Assembly (NCBI RefSeq): GCF_028583425.1
Contig: NC_072807.1
Span: 32,183,001 to 32,247,000, forward strand
Length of the DNA: 64,000 nucleotides
Source of the DNA: Eublepharis macularius
Lineage: Eukaryota; Chordata; Lepidosauria; Squamata; Eublepharidae
Reading direction: 5' to 3'
The position numbers and the translations under genes are program-made. Position 1 is the stretch's first letter. Each line of letters begins with the position of its first letter. Below the pieces are notes generated by a model. That model worked only from the letters and a program-made list of their open reading frames with translations, made no database searches and was not told the DNA's origin. Positions 1 through 9,760 of the stretch are shown one piece after another.

Positions 1-78
1 GAAGAAGAGAACTGTGATTCTCGAAAGCTTATGCTACAGTAAAGTTGGTTAGTCTTACAGGTGCTACTGGATTCTTTT
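1..78 (+). repeat. Penelope-like element 3' end fragment
   Basis: The window opens inside a short PLE-type 3' end. It carries GAAGAGAAC, a hairpin closing in TTCTCGAAAGCTTATGCTAC, and then a tail reading GGTTAGTCTTACAGGTGCTACTGGA. The same tail ends the large PLE at 24704-27927. Only the second half of the hammerhead-like motif (hairpin, GAAA, short stem) is inside the window, so the first core block CTGATGA cannot be checked. Confidence 0.65.
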
Positions 79-115
79 TTGTGTTGAGAGAGACATGGAG
101 GGTTATTAATTTCAT

Positions 116-280
116 TTACACCCTGCCTTTTTCCTCAGTGGGGAGCCAAAGTGGCTTTACACCATTCTTATCTCTTCCATTGATCCTCACAAGCACCCTG
201 TGAGGAATGTTAGGTTGAGAGTGTGTGTCAAACCCGGCTCTCCAACTAAGTCCAACATTCTTAATGACTAAGCTTAGCAA
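116..280 (-). repeat. tRNA-derived SINE, degraded copy
   Basis: The copy is reverse-oriented. The body reads CCCTGCCTTTTTCCTCAGTG, and the minus strand carries the remnant of the conserved CACAGGGTGCTTGTGAGGAT core. An AACCCGGCTCTCC block corresponds to the complement of the B box. The copy is old, and the A-box end is lost. Confidence 0.55.
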
Positions 281-457
281 CAGCCATCAGCTATGATAAA
301 GAAACCTTCTATGTTCTAAAGCAGGATATATCAGCTGAGGAAAGGTAACAGTGGGGGAGAGCTATTGTGGGTTTCTTGGGGGAACGCCAAGTTATGAATC
401 AGGATGCTGGGCAAGATGGACTTTTACAGTGCCACCCAAAACAGAATAATGCCCTTC
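281..457. other. HCN4 intron 1, mostly unique sequence
   Basis: I see no gene here. The last 40 bases (from about 418) are the left part of an older palindromic repeat that is split by the MITE at 461-647. Confidence 0.4.
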
Positions 458-460
458 TAA

Positions 461-647
461 GGGCCAAGCTAGAAGTGACGAATTACACTTGAATGGCAAG
501 CGAACAGAGTCATATGTATTTCTCCCTGTTCACTTGTGCACCACGCGATTGAGTGAAGCACAAGTGGAGTACATGTGAACAGGGAGGAACACATGTGACT
601 CTGTTCCCTTGCCATTCAAGTGTAATTCGTCACTTCTAGCTTGGCCC
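461..647. mobile_element. Harbinger-type MITE, near-perfect hairpin
   Basis: The ends are inverted copies beginning GGGCCAAGCTAGAAGTGAC. The arms stay complementary over most of the 187 bp, giving one long hairpin. It is flanked by TAA at 458-460 and TAA at 648-650, the 3-bp TWA duplication usual for PIF/Harbinger. It has no coding capacity. It sits inside an older palindromic repeat whose halves read toward it from about 418 and continue to about 710, so it is the younger insertion. Confidence 0.85.
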
Positions 648-650
648 TAA

Positions 651-1135
651 GTCCACTGAAGTTCATGGGCTTAGAAGGGTGCTAACTCTGTTGGGGACTG
701 CACTGTTTGTCTGACACAACACCCCTCTTCCTAGAATCAGCTCACAAGGCAATTCTCATTAAACAGAAGGCATCCTTTTGATGGTTAAGCCGGAGAATTA
801 TAGTTAATATGGTGAGCCTTCGGGAAAGTACAGTTGCCCTTCACATCACAGAACGAGGACAGAAAGCTAAGCAAGCAAGAAATTGTTTAGGGTTGTTTTT
901 TTTTAAAGCAGTTAAGGCCCCAATCCAAACACAAGTAATCAAGCTTGTGAATATCTGTCCTTGATATGGAGACTTTAGGAACATGCACCTATTCAGCCAT
1001 GTTCACAACTATGCGCTCCCCCACTGACTGACTCCTGCATCTGATTTAACATTATCCATAGACAAGTTAAAGAAATGAACGATTCCGCAGTTTCAACATT
1101 TTGTATGTGATGATAGGAAGGGCTGTTTCAACATT
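651..1135. other. HCN4 intron 1, no gene seen
   Basis: The first 60 bases finish the older palindromic repeat. The rest shows no recognisable coding or structural signal. A block at about 1093-1140 is loosely repeated at about 1518-1562 inside the foldback described below. Confidence 0.4.
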
Positions 1136-1139
1136 TGTT

Positions 1140-1365
1140 TGTTTGTTTTGGTTATACCCTGCCTTTCTCCCCAACAGGGACCCAAAGTGGCTTATATCAT
1201 TGTTCTCTGTTGTTATCTTCACAGCTACTCTGTGAGGTAGGCTAGGCTGAGAGCAGGCGACTGGTCCAAGGTCACCCTGTGAACTTCTACGGCAGAGTGA
1301 GGATTCGAACCCGAGTCTCCCAGATCCTGCTCTGACACTCTAACCACTACATTGCTCTGCCTTTC
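1140..1365 (-). repeat. tRNA-derived SINE
   Basis: On the minus strand it reads AGTGGTTAGAGTG (A box region), then GGGTTCGAATCC (B box), then the conserved CTGTGAGGTAGGCTAGGC core (as seen on the plus strand) and a final TGGG-AGAAAGGCAGGGTATA block. This architecture recurs many times in the window. Confidence 0.75.
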
Positions 1366-1439
1366 CACAGAAACATGCATGTTTGCATATAGTTTGCTGG
1401 GGAGAGTCTATTCTACCAATACAAGGGCTCCTTCGATTG

Positions 1440-1756
1440 AAGACCAATCACACTAAAGGGAAAACTTGTCCTCCGAAGGAAAAATAAATAAATATCTATG
1501 TCTAGATTCTACAATAGTACATAGTTTGTATTTGATGATAGGAAAGGTTGTTTCATGATTTTGTTACAAAAGGATACATTGTTATATATATTCTTATTGA
1601 CTGATTATTGTATTGCACATTTCAGCACTTTATAATAACAGAAAAGTAAAAATATTAAAAAATTATTACTCGTGTACTATTGTAGAATCTAGACATATTT
1701 ATTTATTTATTTTTCCTTCAGAGGAGGTGTTTTCCCTTTAGTGTGATTGGAAAAAG
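1440..1756. repeat. Foldback element with about 80-bp arms
   Basis: The left arm (about 1440-1520) and right arm (about 1672-1756) are inverted copies. Both contain CCAATCACACTAAAGGGAAA, a TAAATAAATA tract and TCTAGATTCTACAATAGTAC. The roughly 150-bp loop is AT-rich. I see no clear target duplication, so the superfamily is unknown. Confidence 0.7.
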
Positions 1757-1807
1757 TCTATTCCGCAAGAGAAATCCCATAACTGCTATTGATGTAGTTG
1801 TGCACAG

Positions 1808-1831
1808 ACACACACACACACACACACACAA
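1808..1831. repeat. (CA)n microsatellite
   Basis: About 12 uninterrupted CA units. Confidence 0.9.
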
Positions 1832-2614
1832 AAGGGATCGGGGCTCACTCTTTAATTCCTTCTCTCTAATTTTAACATTGGAGGAAAAAAAGGAACCTTG
1901 ACTTTTCAGTTGGGGCATAATGACCCAGGAAGAAAATGGGACAACCTTGCCTGGAAAGGAGGCAGCGCTTTCATCAGAATATTATATATATAAACATATA
2001 TTTTAAAAATAGTCATGCCTTTCAATTTCCTGCAAGAAACCTCTTCGTGCTTTGGATTGCTACCACTCTCACTTTCTTACAAAGGCCATGTTCAAACAAG
2101 AGGAGATCAGCCCTCAACACCGGGCTAGTCAAACGTACAAAATTAGCTACACTGGCTCCGTTAATAAGAATCACCTAGACATCAAATTCTGGCTCCAGCG
2201 CCAAGAGGAGCCACAATCGGCCCAGGTCACACATTCAGAATTGATTTCCTCTGCCTAATGATTCCTTCTGTTCAGCCAGCGAGTCGGAAGACCTGTCAAG
2301 ATCTGTGCCTGGTCAGGCGGTTTGCAGGGGCCGCGGTGGAGTGACAAACTGGGATGCTAATGAGCTCTGAGTCCCTTGCAGAGACACTGACACCTCGAGG
2401 GCTCAATCAACCGGCCTGCAGGTGTGACAGCCATTCTCAGAGGTGGTCACGGGTGATACCCACAAAGGCAGCAGAAACCTCACTGGCCTCCTCAATCAAC
2501 TGGTCAGTGAGCACAAAAGCCCCTTCTAGAATCCTACTAGCGCTTTATATCCTTTATCCAGAGAGAATAATCCAGAAGCAGTGAGGCTGGGTTTTGGCTA
2601 CTGTTCTTCTGCAG
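1832..2614. other. HCN4 intron 1, no gene seen
   Basis: Short open frames only, none resembling a known protein. No repeat that I can name. Confidence 0.4.
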
Positions 2615-2624
2615 TAGTTAGCAT

Positions 2625-2881
2625 AAAGGTAAAGGTAGTCCCTAGTGCAAGCACCGAGTCATTACTGACCCATGGAGGGACGTCGCATCACGACGTTTTC
2701 TTGGCAGACTTTTTACGGGGTGGTTTGCCATTGCTTTCCCCAGTCATCTACATTTTACCCCCAGGAAACTGGGTACTTATTTTACCGAACCCGGCTTCCA
2801 CCAGGATCGAACTCAGGTTGTGAGCAGAGCTTGGGCTGCAGTACTGCAGCTTACCACTCTGCGCCACGGGGCACTTATTAA
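2625..2881 (-). mobile_element. Sauria SINE, near full length
   Basis: On the minus strand the head reads GTGGCGCAGAGTGGTAAGCT (A box) and carries a GAGTTCGATCCTGG B box. The body ends in a Bov-B-type tail, GGCAATGGCAAACCACCCCG and then AAGTCTGCCAAGAAAACGTC. This is the classic squamate Sauria SINE. Identical TAGTTAGCAT flanks lie at 2615-2624 and 2882-2891, and I read them as the target duplication. Confidence 0.85.
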
Positions 2882-2891
2882 TAGTTAGCAT

Positions 2892-3400
2892 GCTACCCCA
2901 TAAAGAGAAAGATGGGTCTCTTGGCAGAAGCAGCCTAAATGACACTCATATCTTGAGTGGGTGATTAAAAATTTCACAGAGATAAGAGGCAAAAAGTTTT
3001 TCCTCCTTTCCTTTTAGTTTTGCATATCAAGGATATACGGAGATGTACATTTATAACGTGACATGTTTCCTAAGCAACAAACAGTGAAATCCTAGAGTTG
3101 AAATCAATGGGAGTAACGCTGCTTAGGATTTTACTGTAAAACATGCAAGCCACAAGGAAAGCAAGAAAAGTTTGCAAAGCATCTTTGCAAACGAATAAAA
3201 CCCATCAATAATCCTTTATTTAAAATGCTAATATGACAGAAAGAAAATATTATCCAAGGTCCTCACCACTTTAAGGTGGAAACACACCTTCATGTGGTTG
3301 AGGGGGGTTGAGTGTGTCAGTGAAGCTGAGAGCAACAGCCTAAACTCCTGGAAAAGTCACTCAAGGCGGAATGGTCAACGCTGCGACACCAGACGAAGAT
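2892..3400. other. HCN4 intron 1, no gene seen
   Basis: A short copy of a palindromic repeat lies at about 3085-3140 (AATCCTAG, then GAAATCAATGGGAGTAACG, then CTTAGGATT). Nothing else is recognisable. Confidence 0.4.
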
Positions 3401-3439
3401 GTATCCACCCCCTTCAGGAATCAACGGTCACATCAGCAG

Positions 3440-3735
3440 AAGAGAATCGAATGATCCAGTAATGATGGGAGAGGAAGAATTCTTGAAGGTTAGCTACTGG
3501 GCAGCAGCAGTAGTGGAAAGTGACACTGGTGGAGGATCTTTCACATATAATGGCAGTGTCACTTCGACTAACCCTGGTCAGTACTGCAGAGAAAGCGGCA
3601 ATGGTAAATCACTTCTGCTAATCTCTTACCTTGAAAACCCTATGATGAAACAATCCAAATGCTGGCATAGGATGTTTTGGAGGTCTTTCATTCATGGGGT
3701 CACCATAGGTCAGAAGCCACTTGACGGCACATAAC
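3440..3735 (+). repeat. Sauria/Bov-B-type SINE, old copy
   Basis: The 3' half reads GGCAATGGTAAATCACTTCTGCTAATCTCTTACC and ends with CATAGGTCAGAAGCCACTTGACGGCAC, in parts that match the Bov-B-derived tail of squamate SINEs. The 5' head is too decayed to assign. Confidence 0.55.
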
Positions 3736-3774
3736 ACAGAGAGAGCATTTTTATCCTTCCCTTCCTCTAATGAG

Positions 3775-4170
3775 CTCAGGGCAGCTTGCATGGACAATTA
3801 CCTGTTTCTCGCTTTATTCTCACAACAACGCTGAGAGGTAGGTGAGGCAGAGAGAGTGGCCCTTTTCACATGCCGTTAACGTTGCACAGCATTGCACAAC
3901 ACTCACGCAACGCTCGCATCTTTACAGCGTGATTTCTGATGTCATTGCACCATGAAAACGGAATCATGAGAGGGTGATGTCAGAAATCATGCCACGAAGA
4001 TGTCACCGTTCCATGAATGTTGTGCGATGTTGTGCAACATTAATGGCGTGTGGAATCGGCCAGTGTGTGACTGGCCTAAGGACACACAGCAAGATTCACA
4101 ATAGAATGAGGGATCTGAACCCGGGTGTCCCAGATCCAATGCTTTAACCACTACACTACAGTCATTACAG
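3775..4170 (-). repeat. tRNA-derived SINE split by a MITE
   Basis: The minus strand gives AGTGGTTAAAGC and GGGTTCAGATCC, the A and B boxes. The conserved region is interrupted by the 204-bp element at 3858-4061. Removing that element and one copy of its AGT duplication restores a continuous SINE. Confidence 0.7.
3858..4061. mobile_element. Harbinger-like MITE (GGCC terminus)
   Basis: The left end is GGCCCTTTTCACATGCCGTT. The right end, inverted, is GGCCGATTCCACACGCCATT. The arms continue through ACGTTGCACA and TGCGCAAC-type sequence. It is flanked on both sides by AGT (3855-3857 and 4062-4064). The terminus resembles that of the large Harbinger at 52792-62485. The 3-bp duplication is not the canonical TWA, as in that element. 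It has no coding capacity. Confidence 0.75.
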
Positions 4171-4920
4171 CAATCCAACCAACCTTGCAAAGTCTCTAAA
4201 AGGGCACCTGGACTCACAAACCAAGTTCTTGGTATTTTAAGCCTGGACATTTATTATGATCTTTTCATGTGAATTCGATTGGCATTCACCTTTTGCCGTA
4301 TCCTGCATTACTGACCTTTAAACGTACATATGTAGGTGGTTTTTAGAAGAACTCTCTCTGGGAAGAGCAGAACATTTGTTATTCTCCATACTTCTACCTT
4401 GTCTTCTATTTTAAGTACAATCTCAAACCAATCAAGCATACAAGGGTTGTGTGAGATCAGCACCATCCAAATAAGATGTTTCTGTGTAACTACCTAGTCA
4501 CAACGTTATCTGAAAAATTCAGGGGAAAGCTTAGACTGCACAGACAAATGATAAAAACTCTTCCATCTTGTTCTTTTCAGGCTCAACTCCTCCTGAAAAT
4601 AGCAAACGGGTTACAGCTGAAAATCTGTCTTCTGCTGACTTGCAGTGATAGTAAAACTGTTGCGAAGCACATTGCTGGAAAACGCAACAAGATCTAAAGA
4701 CAAGGACTGTCCGACTTCGGGGCCAACACTTTCCAGATGGATTTAGCTGAAGTGTGCCAAGAGCCAAAGTAGAGATGGCAGAAGTTCTACAATTTAAAAT
4801 ACGAACTGCCCCAATTATTTAGCAAGTGTACGTTACAGATCAAAAGCAAAATGGGGCTTTCATTCTCAGAGCCCCTTTTCCCAAATGCTTTTCAAACTTG
4901 AATAATTCCTCGTATCAGAA
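4171..4920. other. HCN4 intron 1, no gene seen
   Basis: Unique-looking AT-rich sequence. Small open frames show no family resemblance. Confidence 0.4.
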
Positions 4921-4924
4921 AAGG

Positions 4925-5172
4925 AGAGCCAGTACGGTGTAGTGGTTAAGAGCGCTGGGACTCTAATCTGGAGAACTGGGTTTGATTCCCCACTCCTCCA
5001 CTTGAAGCCAGCTGGGTGACCTTGGGTCAGCCACAGCTCCTTCAGAGCTCTCTCAGCCCCACTCACTTTACAGGGTAATTGTCTTGAGGATAATAATAAC
5101 ATACTTTGTAAACCACTCTGAGTGGATGTTAAGTTGTCCTGAGGGGCGGCATATAAATTGAATGTTATTTAT
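4925..5172 (+). repeat. tRNA-derived SINE, well preserved
   Basis: It shows a GGTGTAGTGGTTAAGAGCG A box and a GGTTTGATTCCCC B box, then GCTGGGTGACCTTGGGTCAG, a CAGGGTAATTGT core and the 3' end AACCACTCTGAGTGG with GGCGGCATATAAATTGAATG. It is one of the cleanest copies of this family here. Confidence 0.8.
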
Positions 5173-5299
5173 TATCTTGCAGCAGGAGGGAATGAACTAT
5201 GAGAAGGTATGTTGCATGTTCAGAAAGGGTTCTGAAGTCGTCATAATTGGGGGGGGGATGGGTGTTAAATCAGCTGTCCCTATTCCTTTTTAAGGCAAG

Positions 5300-5512
5300 A
5301 ACCAGTGTGATGTAGTCGTTGGGGCATCACACTGGCGAGATGCAAGTTCAAATTCCCATTCAACCATAAAGCTCTCTGGGTGACCTTGGAGCAATCAAGC
5401 CCTCTCAGATGAGCCTATCTCACAAGGTTGTTGTGATTATAAAATGGAGGAGAGGTGAATGGCACATACTGCCTTGAACTCCTTGAAAGAAGGGTGGGAT
5501 GAAAATGTCCTA
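5300..5512 (+). repeat. tRNA-derived SINE, diverged subfamily
   Basis: It reads AGTGTGATGTAGTCGTTGG, then CAAGTTCAAATTCCC (B box), GGTGACCTTGGAGCAATCA and CTCACAAGGTTGTTGTGA. The 3' end differs from the 4925 copy. Confidence 0.65.
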
Positions 5513-5567
5513 AACAGAATCTGAAGTGGTTCTGTACTTTAAAACTCTTACAGTTGTTGCTGCCAAG

Positions 5568-5811
5568 CAGGGCTTTTTTTTCTGGTGGTGGAACTCAGTG
5601 GTGGAACTCAGGACTACACAATGACATCACTTTGGGTCAGCTGGAACAAGGGGGGAGTTTTTTAAAGTTTAAAGTAACCTCGGCGCTGCGCGGAGGGCAA
5701 TCTAAACTCCCCTCTGTCTGGAGATCAGGGGGCAGGGCCACCGGCCATGTGACTATTTTCAAGAGGTGCCGGAACTCGGTTCCACCACGTTCCCGCTGAA
5801 AAAAAGCCCTG
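5568..5811. mobile_element. hAT-type MITE, copy 1
   Basis: The termini are CAGGGCTTTTTTTC and its inverted copy GAAAAAAAGCCCTG. It is flanked by identical 8-bp CTGCCAAG at 5560-5567 and 5812-5819. CAGGG-type termini with an 8-bp duplication define the hAT superfamily. It is non-coding. Three more copies occur at 21832, 42079 and 51968. Confidence 0.9.
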
Positions 5812-5819
5812 CTGCCAAG

Positions 5820-6480
5820 TCAAGAATAGCCCTCGCATGTCACATTAATGTTAGTCATCATTAGGAGGCAGAGATGCAACAGCCCTCCAATGAGAACAGT
5901 TCAAAGTAGTCAGCTAGGCCACAGGGGCTCATTTTGGGTCCAGCTGGAAGTATCGCAGATCCAGGATTCCCAATGGGTATAAGCCACACCTGCTGTCTCT
6001 TCCCATGCTGATGGCAATAAGCCAACAGCACATTAGCATCCTTCCAACTGCATCACCCCAAGTGGCCACTTGAGTAGAAAGTCCTCCAAGAAGGAAAAGA
6101 TGCCATGTTGAACACAAGAAGAAATGAAACCAAGGACTGTAAGCAAAAGTGATCATTCCTTTCTATGTTTCTGGACAATGCATGGACAGTGTTCCTCTTT
6201 AGGAATGGCAACTGCATAAGGCGACCCAGTGAGTCCTGAGACAAATTTTTAATATATGGGGCTCCCACGATTGGTACTCATTTGTGGCAGGAAATCCAGC
6301 CATCTCCCCTATAAAGGTAGTGCTACCACAGAAAGTATATTTCATTTCCCCCTACAATGTCTAACCGCTGTGAGCTGTTCTGCATACACTCTCTTGGCAC
6401 ATTAACTCGGCTTTCTTCTACTGCTATCTCCCACGACAGCCCCACATCCTTACAGCAAGGTTAGATAAGGTTTCTTCTGC
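5820..6480. other. HCN4 intron 1, no gene seen
   Basis: No recognisable coding region or repeat. Confidence 0.4.
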
Positions 6481-6790
6481 TGTGTTTATTTTTAATGACT
6501 TTTTTTTTCTTTTGCAAATTTAGCTGCCTGGATTGCTTTATCAAGGAGAAGGCACTGGGAGGGGCTTTAACCCTTCCCTCCCCTGCCACTTTCTTGCCTC
6601 CAGTTGTTTCTGCTTCGGCTGGGAAAATGTACAAATCCTTGTATTTGGGGGGGGGGTCCCTTGGGGGTGGCTGTTGCAATGAGAAAATGAGAGGAAAGGG
6701 TTCAGAGCTTCCTCCACCATTCTCCTTGATAAAGCAATCCTGGCTGTTATATTTGCAAAAGAAAAGAAGTCATTTAAAATAAACATAGAA
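6481..6790. repeat. Foldback/MITE-like hairpin
   Basis: The left arm (about 6481-6550) has GTTTATTTTTAATGACTT, a T-rich run, TTTTGCAAAT and CTGGATTGCTTTATCAAGGA. The right arm (about 6718-6790) is its inverted copy. The loop is G-rich and includes GGGGGGGGG at about 6648. Superfamily not assigned. Confidence 0.7.
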
Positions 6791-7245
6791 GATGGAAATT
6801 GTAGGGGTTCTAGATACAATTGTGACACAAATACAGGATGCCCTGTAGGCATGAATGTGCGCAAGCACAGGAAGAGAACTAAGGCCAAAGAATAGGCTTC
6901 AGGTCACCAGGAAAAGCTCCTTGAAACAGGCAGAGAGATAAAAAGGGAGGAGGGAAAGTCACCATCAAAATGTCCTATCTAATGCCTGCCGATTGTCCCT
7001 CCAGAAACGTGGGTGGGCAATGGGCACAATAGGATCTTTCCAGCATTTTTACAAAGCAAATTTGCAGGCACACATGGCCTTGAGTTTGATTGCAGGCCCA
7101 GGTGGCGGGGCAGGGGCTAATTCTTTTGCCCACTACGCCATTTTGTCAACACCAACCCCACCTGCACACTTTTCGTAACCTGAAGGCAAAAAGACAGGTG
7201 CCTCCCCCAGGGCTAATGATAATACAGGAGATTACTTTAAAGAGA
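6791..7245. other. HCN4 intron 1, no gene seen
   Basis: Nothing beyond short open frames. Confidence 0.4.
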
Positions 7246-7248
7246 TCA

Positions 7249-7462
7249 CCCTGACCTGGATAGCCCAGGTGAGCCTGATCTCATCAGATCTTAGAAGCTA
7301 AGTAGGGTCAGCCTTGGTTAGTAATCGGATGGGAGACCTCCAATGAAGACCAGGGTTGCAGAGGCAGGCAATGGCAAACCACCTCTGATAGTCTCTTGCC
7401 CTGAAAAACCCAGCAGGGGTTGCCATAAGTCAGCTATGACTTGAGGGCACCACACACACACA
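7249..7462 (+). mobile_element. 5S rRNA-headed SINE (5S-Sauria type)
   Basis: The head, GCCTGATCTCATCAGATCTT then AGAAGCTAAGTAGGGTCAG and GGATGGGAGACC, reproduces the 5S rRNA internal promoter region. The tail, GGCAATGGCAAACCACCTCT then TAAGTCAGCTATGACTTGAG, is Sauria/Bov-B-like. It ends in (CA)n. It is a SINE rather than a 5S gene because the 5S homology ends before the 3' part of the molecule. Confidence 0.85.
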
Positions 7463-7469
7463 CTCACAC

Positions 7470-8880
7470 ACTTTTAAGCAGTGAACCTGTCTGAGAGAGG
7501 GAGGATAAACTGCCTTCTCTCTTCTCTGCATGGCCCCAAATCTGAATCAGGATGGCGTACAGTTGTCATTTAGACAGATCTGACCACAGTTCTACCAAGC
7601 TTCCCTTCTGGTTGACTCTAACGGTAAAGAGAAATTGTACAGTGAGGGAAGGGGACTGGCTTCCGTTCAGAAGAACAGCAGTGAGTCAGCAAACATGTCA
7701 ACTTCGCTGCTATCCACGGGGCATCCTCTTGTCCCCTCAGATTCCCACCCCCCAATTGCATTGGGGGGGGGTCTACATTTACAATCCCCTCCCTCATTAC
7801 TTCTGCAGACTTCTTTGCTGCTCCCCAGCCTTTCCATTCATTTAGAACGAGACCTGAAGTCACTTGAGTCTCTGCTTTGGGTTACACCTCAAGTCAGCGT
7901 TGTTTTGGGTCCACTTAGCAGGACAGGTAGGAGGCAGGGGGGGCAAGTCTGTAGCCCTCAATCGCCCAACCCACAGCTGACTAGCTGGGATGCCCATCCG
8001 CGCTCCCTCTGTGACAGATGGCAGACTGGTTTTAATACGCGCCTCGGCATGTTTTGTAGAGGAGGAGAAAGCACTGCGCGGTGGGAAGAAAGTTTTTGCG
8101 CAGTCGGGCATATGGTGTTTCGAAGGGAGCTAGGTCAGTTCTCAGACAATAAATAGATGACAAGAAAGAAGATAAAAATAGAAAATGCAGATGAATATTG
8201 TCTTTCTCTACGTGTCACTCTCTCTCCCGCTTTCCTCCTTTCCTGTTCTGGATTTCCCCCTTCCTTTTAGAAGAAGCTTTGGTGTCGGTGTTTTGGTGAT
8301 CGGGGTGGATGCAGTGGCTGCTTGTGGAATTGGGGGGGGGCTTAGAATAAACCCCGAGAGACAGCAGAGCATGTGAAGCAGGAGGCATCGCCAATCCTCT
8401 TTACCAGGGCAAGGAGAGAGAGGAACTGGGGAGCACGTCATTTTGGGCCCCATCGGCTGGCCTTCCTGAATGAGCACTACAGCTTCAGAGTTCTCTGCAA
8501 CGGCTCTAAGGGCTTCTGGATGCCCGAATCCCCTCCTGATGGCCTTTTGCTTCCTTCTTCCACAGCCTCAACACCGCAGGAAAAGCAAGAGTAGGGCAAA
8601 AAAGCAGATTTGGTCCCTCGTCTGCCAGTTACCAAACCGGATCACGGAGAAAGCCCTGCTTGGGACACTTTCACCTCTTACCATCAATGAAGGCCTTGCT
8701 CTGCTTTCCTCCTTCTGCGGTGCTGAGAACTGAAAGAGTGCTGCAGAGATGGATTCTCCCCTGCTGTGACAAATGTTTCAAAATCCCTCTCTCCAGAGAT
8801 GAGCCCCTTCGAGCTGTAGTTTCAATCAGGAGACTAGTCCCTTCTTGCTATACTGCTAGTTTGTTACAGCATATCAGCCA
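7470..8880. other. HCN4 intron 1, no gene seen
   Basis: G runs occur at about 7765 and 8331. A 173-codon open frame at 7635-8156 has low-complexity composition and no family resemblance. No repeat that I can name. Confidence 0.4.
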
Positions 8881-8884
8881 GGGT

Positions 8885-9170
8885 GGCTTAGGGTTTAGTG
8901 TTGGACTAAGATCTGGGAGAGCCAAATTAAGATCTTTGCAGGTCTTTTGGTGCTACACCTCTGAAGTTGCCAGCCACAGCTGCTGGCGAAACGTCAGGAA
9001 CTACAATGCCAAGACCATGGCGATACAGCCCGGAAAACCCACAACAACCATAAGATCTTTGCCTTGAACCAGATACTCTCTGATCTACCTTACAGGGTTG
9101 TTGTGAAGATTAAAGGACAAGGGAGAACTATATGCACCACCCTGTGCTCTTTGGAGGGGTGAGATAAACA
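8885..9170 (+). repeat. tRNA-derived SINE split by a PLE fragment
   Basis: It starts GTGGCTTAGGGTTTAGTG with GGACTAAGATCTGGGAGAGC and resumes after 9062 with ACCTTACAGGGTTGTTGTGA. The middle is displaced by the insertion at 8940-9050. Confidence 0.6.
8940..9050 (+). mobile_element. Short PLE-type 3' unit with 12-bp duplication
   Basis: It is flanked by identical TAAGATCTTTGC at 8928-8939 and 9051-9062. The insert carries CTCTGAAGTTGCCAGC, a loop, and GCTGGCGAAACGTCAGG. A stem closed by GCCAGC/GCTGGC is thus bracketed by a CTGANGA-like block and GAAAC, the layout of a hammerhead ribozyme. In this copy the first block reads CTGAAGT, one base off. The end, ACAGCCCGGAAAACCCACAA, matches sequence I recall as abundant in lizard genomes. 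Confidence 0.7.
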
Positions 9171-9260
9171 GTGCAATCCTAAGCAGAGTTACTCCAGTCT
9201 ACGCCCATTGAAATCAATGGGCTTAGAACAATGGGCTTAGAAATGTCCTAGATAAATAGT
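9171..9260. repeat. Palindromic interspersed repeat copy
   Basis: It reads CAGTGCAATCCTAAGCAGAG and GCCCATTGAAATCAATGGGC, which is self-complementary. Related decayed copies occur around 418-710, 3085-3140 and 11130-11205. Confidence 0.5.
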
Positions 9261-9569
9261 GCCATCATAAGAACACTTGCTTGAGTGTAAGCCCCATTGA
9301 ATAGACTTGAGTATGACTCTGAGTAGACCAGTTTAAGACTGCTCTCTGCTGAGCCAACTGGTTCTTAGGCTTTATTTTACACATTTGTGGCCAATTTTAA
9401 TGCCTCGCGTCTCGTTTTAAAGAATTTTCTAAGCCTAATTTTAGACATGCTGGGCATTTAAAAATTTTGATTGCACATATCTTTAAGCACTGAATCACAG
9501 GAAAAACATCTTGTCAAACTTGTAACGGACACATTGCGGAGGCTAAAAGGAGTTGAAAGCATAGAGTGC

Positions 9570-9760
9570 AGCCATGGTTCATCAGTAGAGCATCCTCCCT
9601 GTTTACGGAATATCTCAGGTTCAATCCCCGGCTAAGATAAGACCTGATTCTGCCTAAGATTGCAGAGAACTGCTGCAAGGGAGAACAGCTCGATGGATGA
9701 ACAGTATGTTAGTTTATCCTACCAAAACAAAAACTATACTTAAAGCTTGTGAATGGGCCA
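9570..9760 (+). repeat. tRNA-derived SINE, second family (GCAGCCATGG head)
   Basis: It shows GCAGCCATGGTTCATCAGTAG (A box region) and CAGGTTCAATCCCCGG (B box), followed by a diverged body. The same family occurs on the minus strand at 11588, 11782 and 31388. Confidence 0.65.

Noticed and set aside
7249..7462. Possible functional 5S rRNA gene
   Set aside because: 5S homology covers only the internal promoter part and runs into a Sauria-type tail.
7635..8156. 173-codon open frame in HCN4 intron 1
   Set aside because: No domain, low-complexity composition and no splice context.
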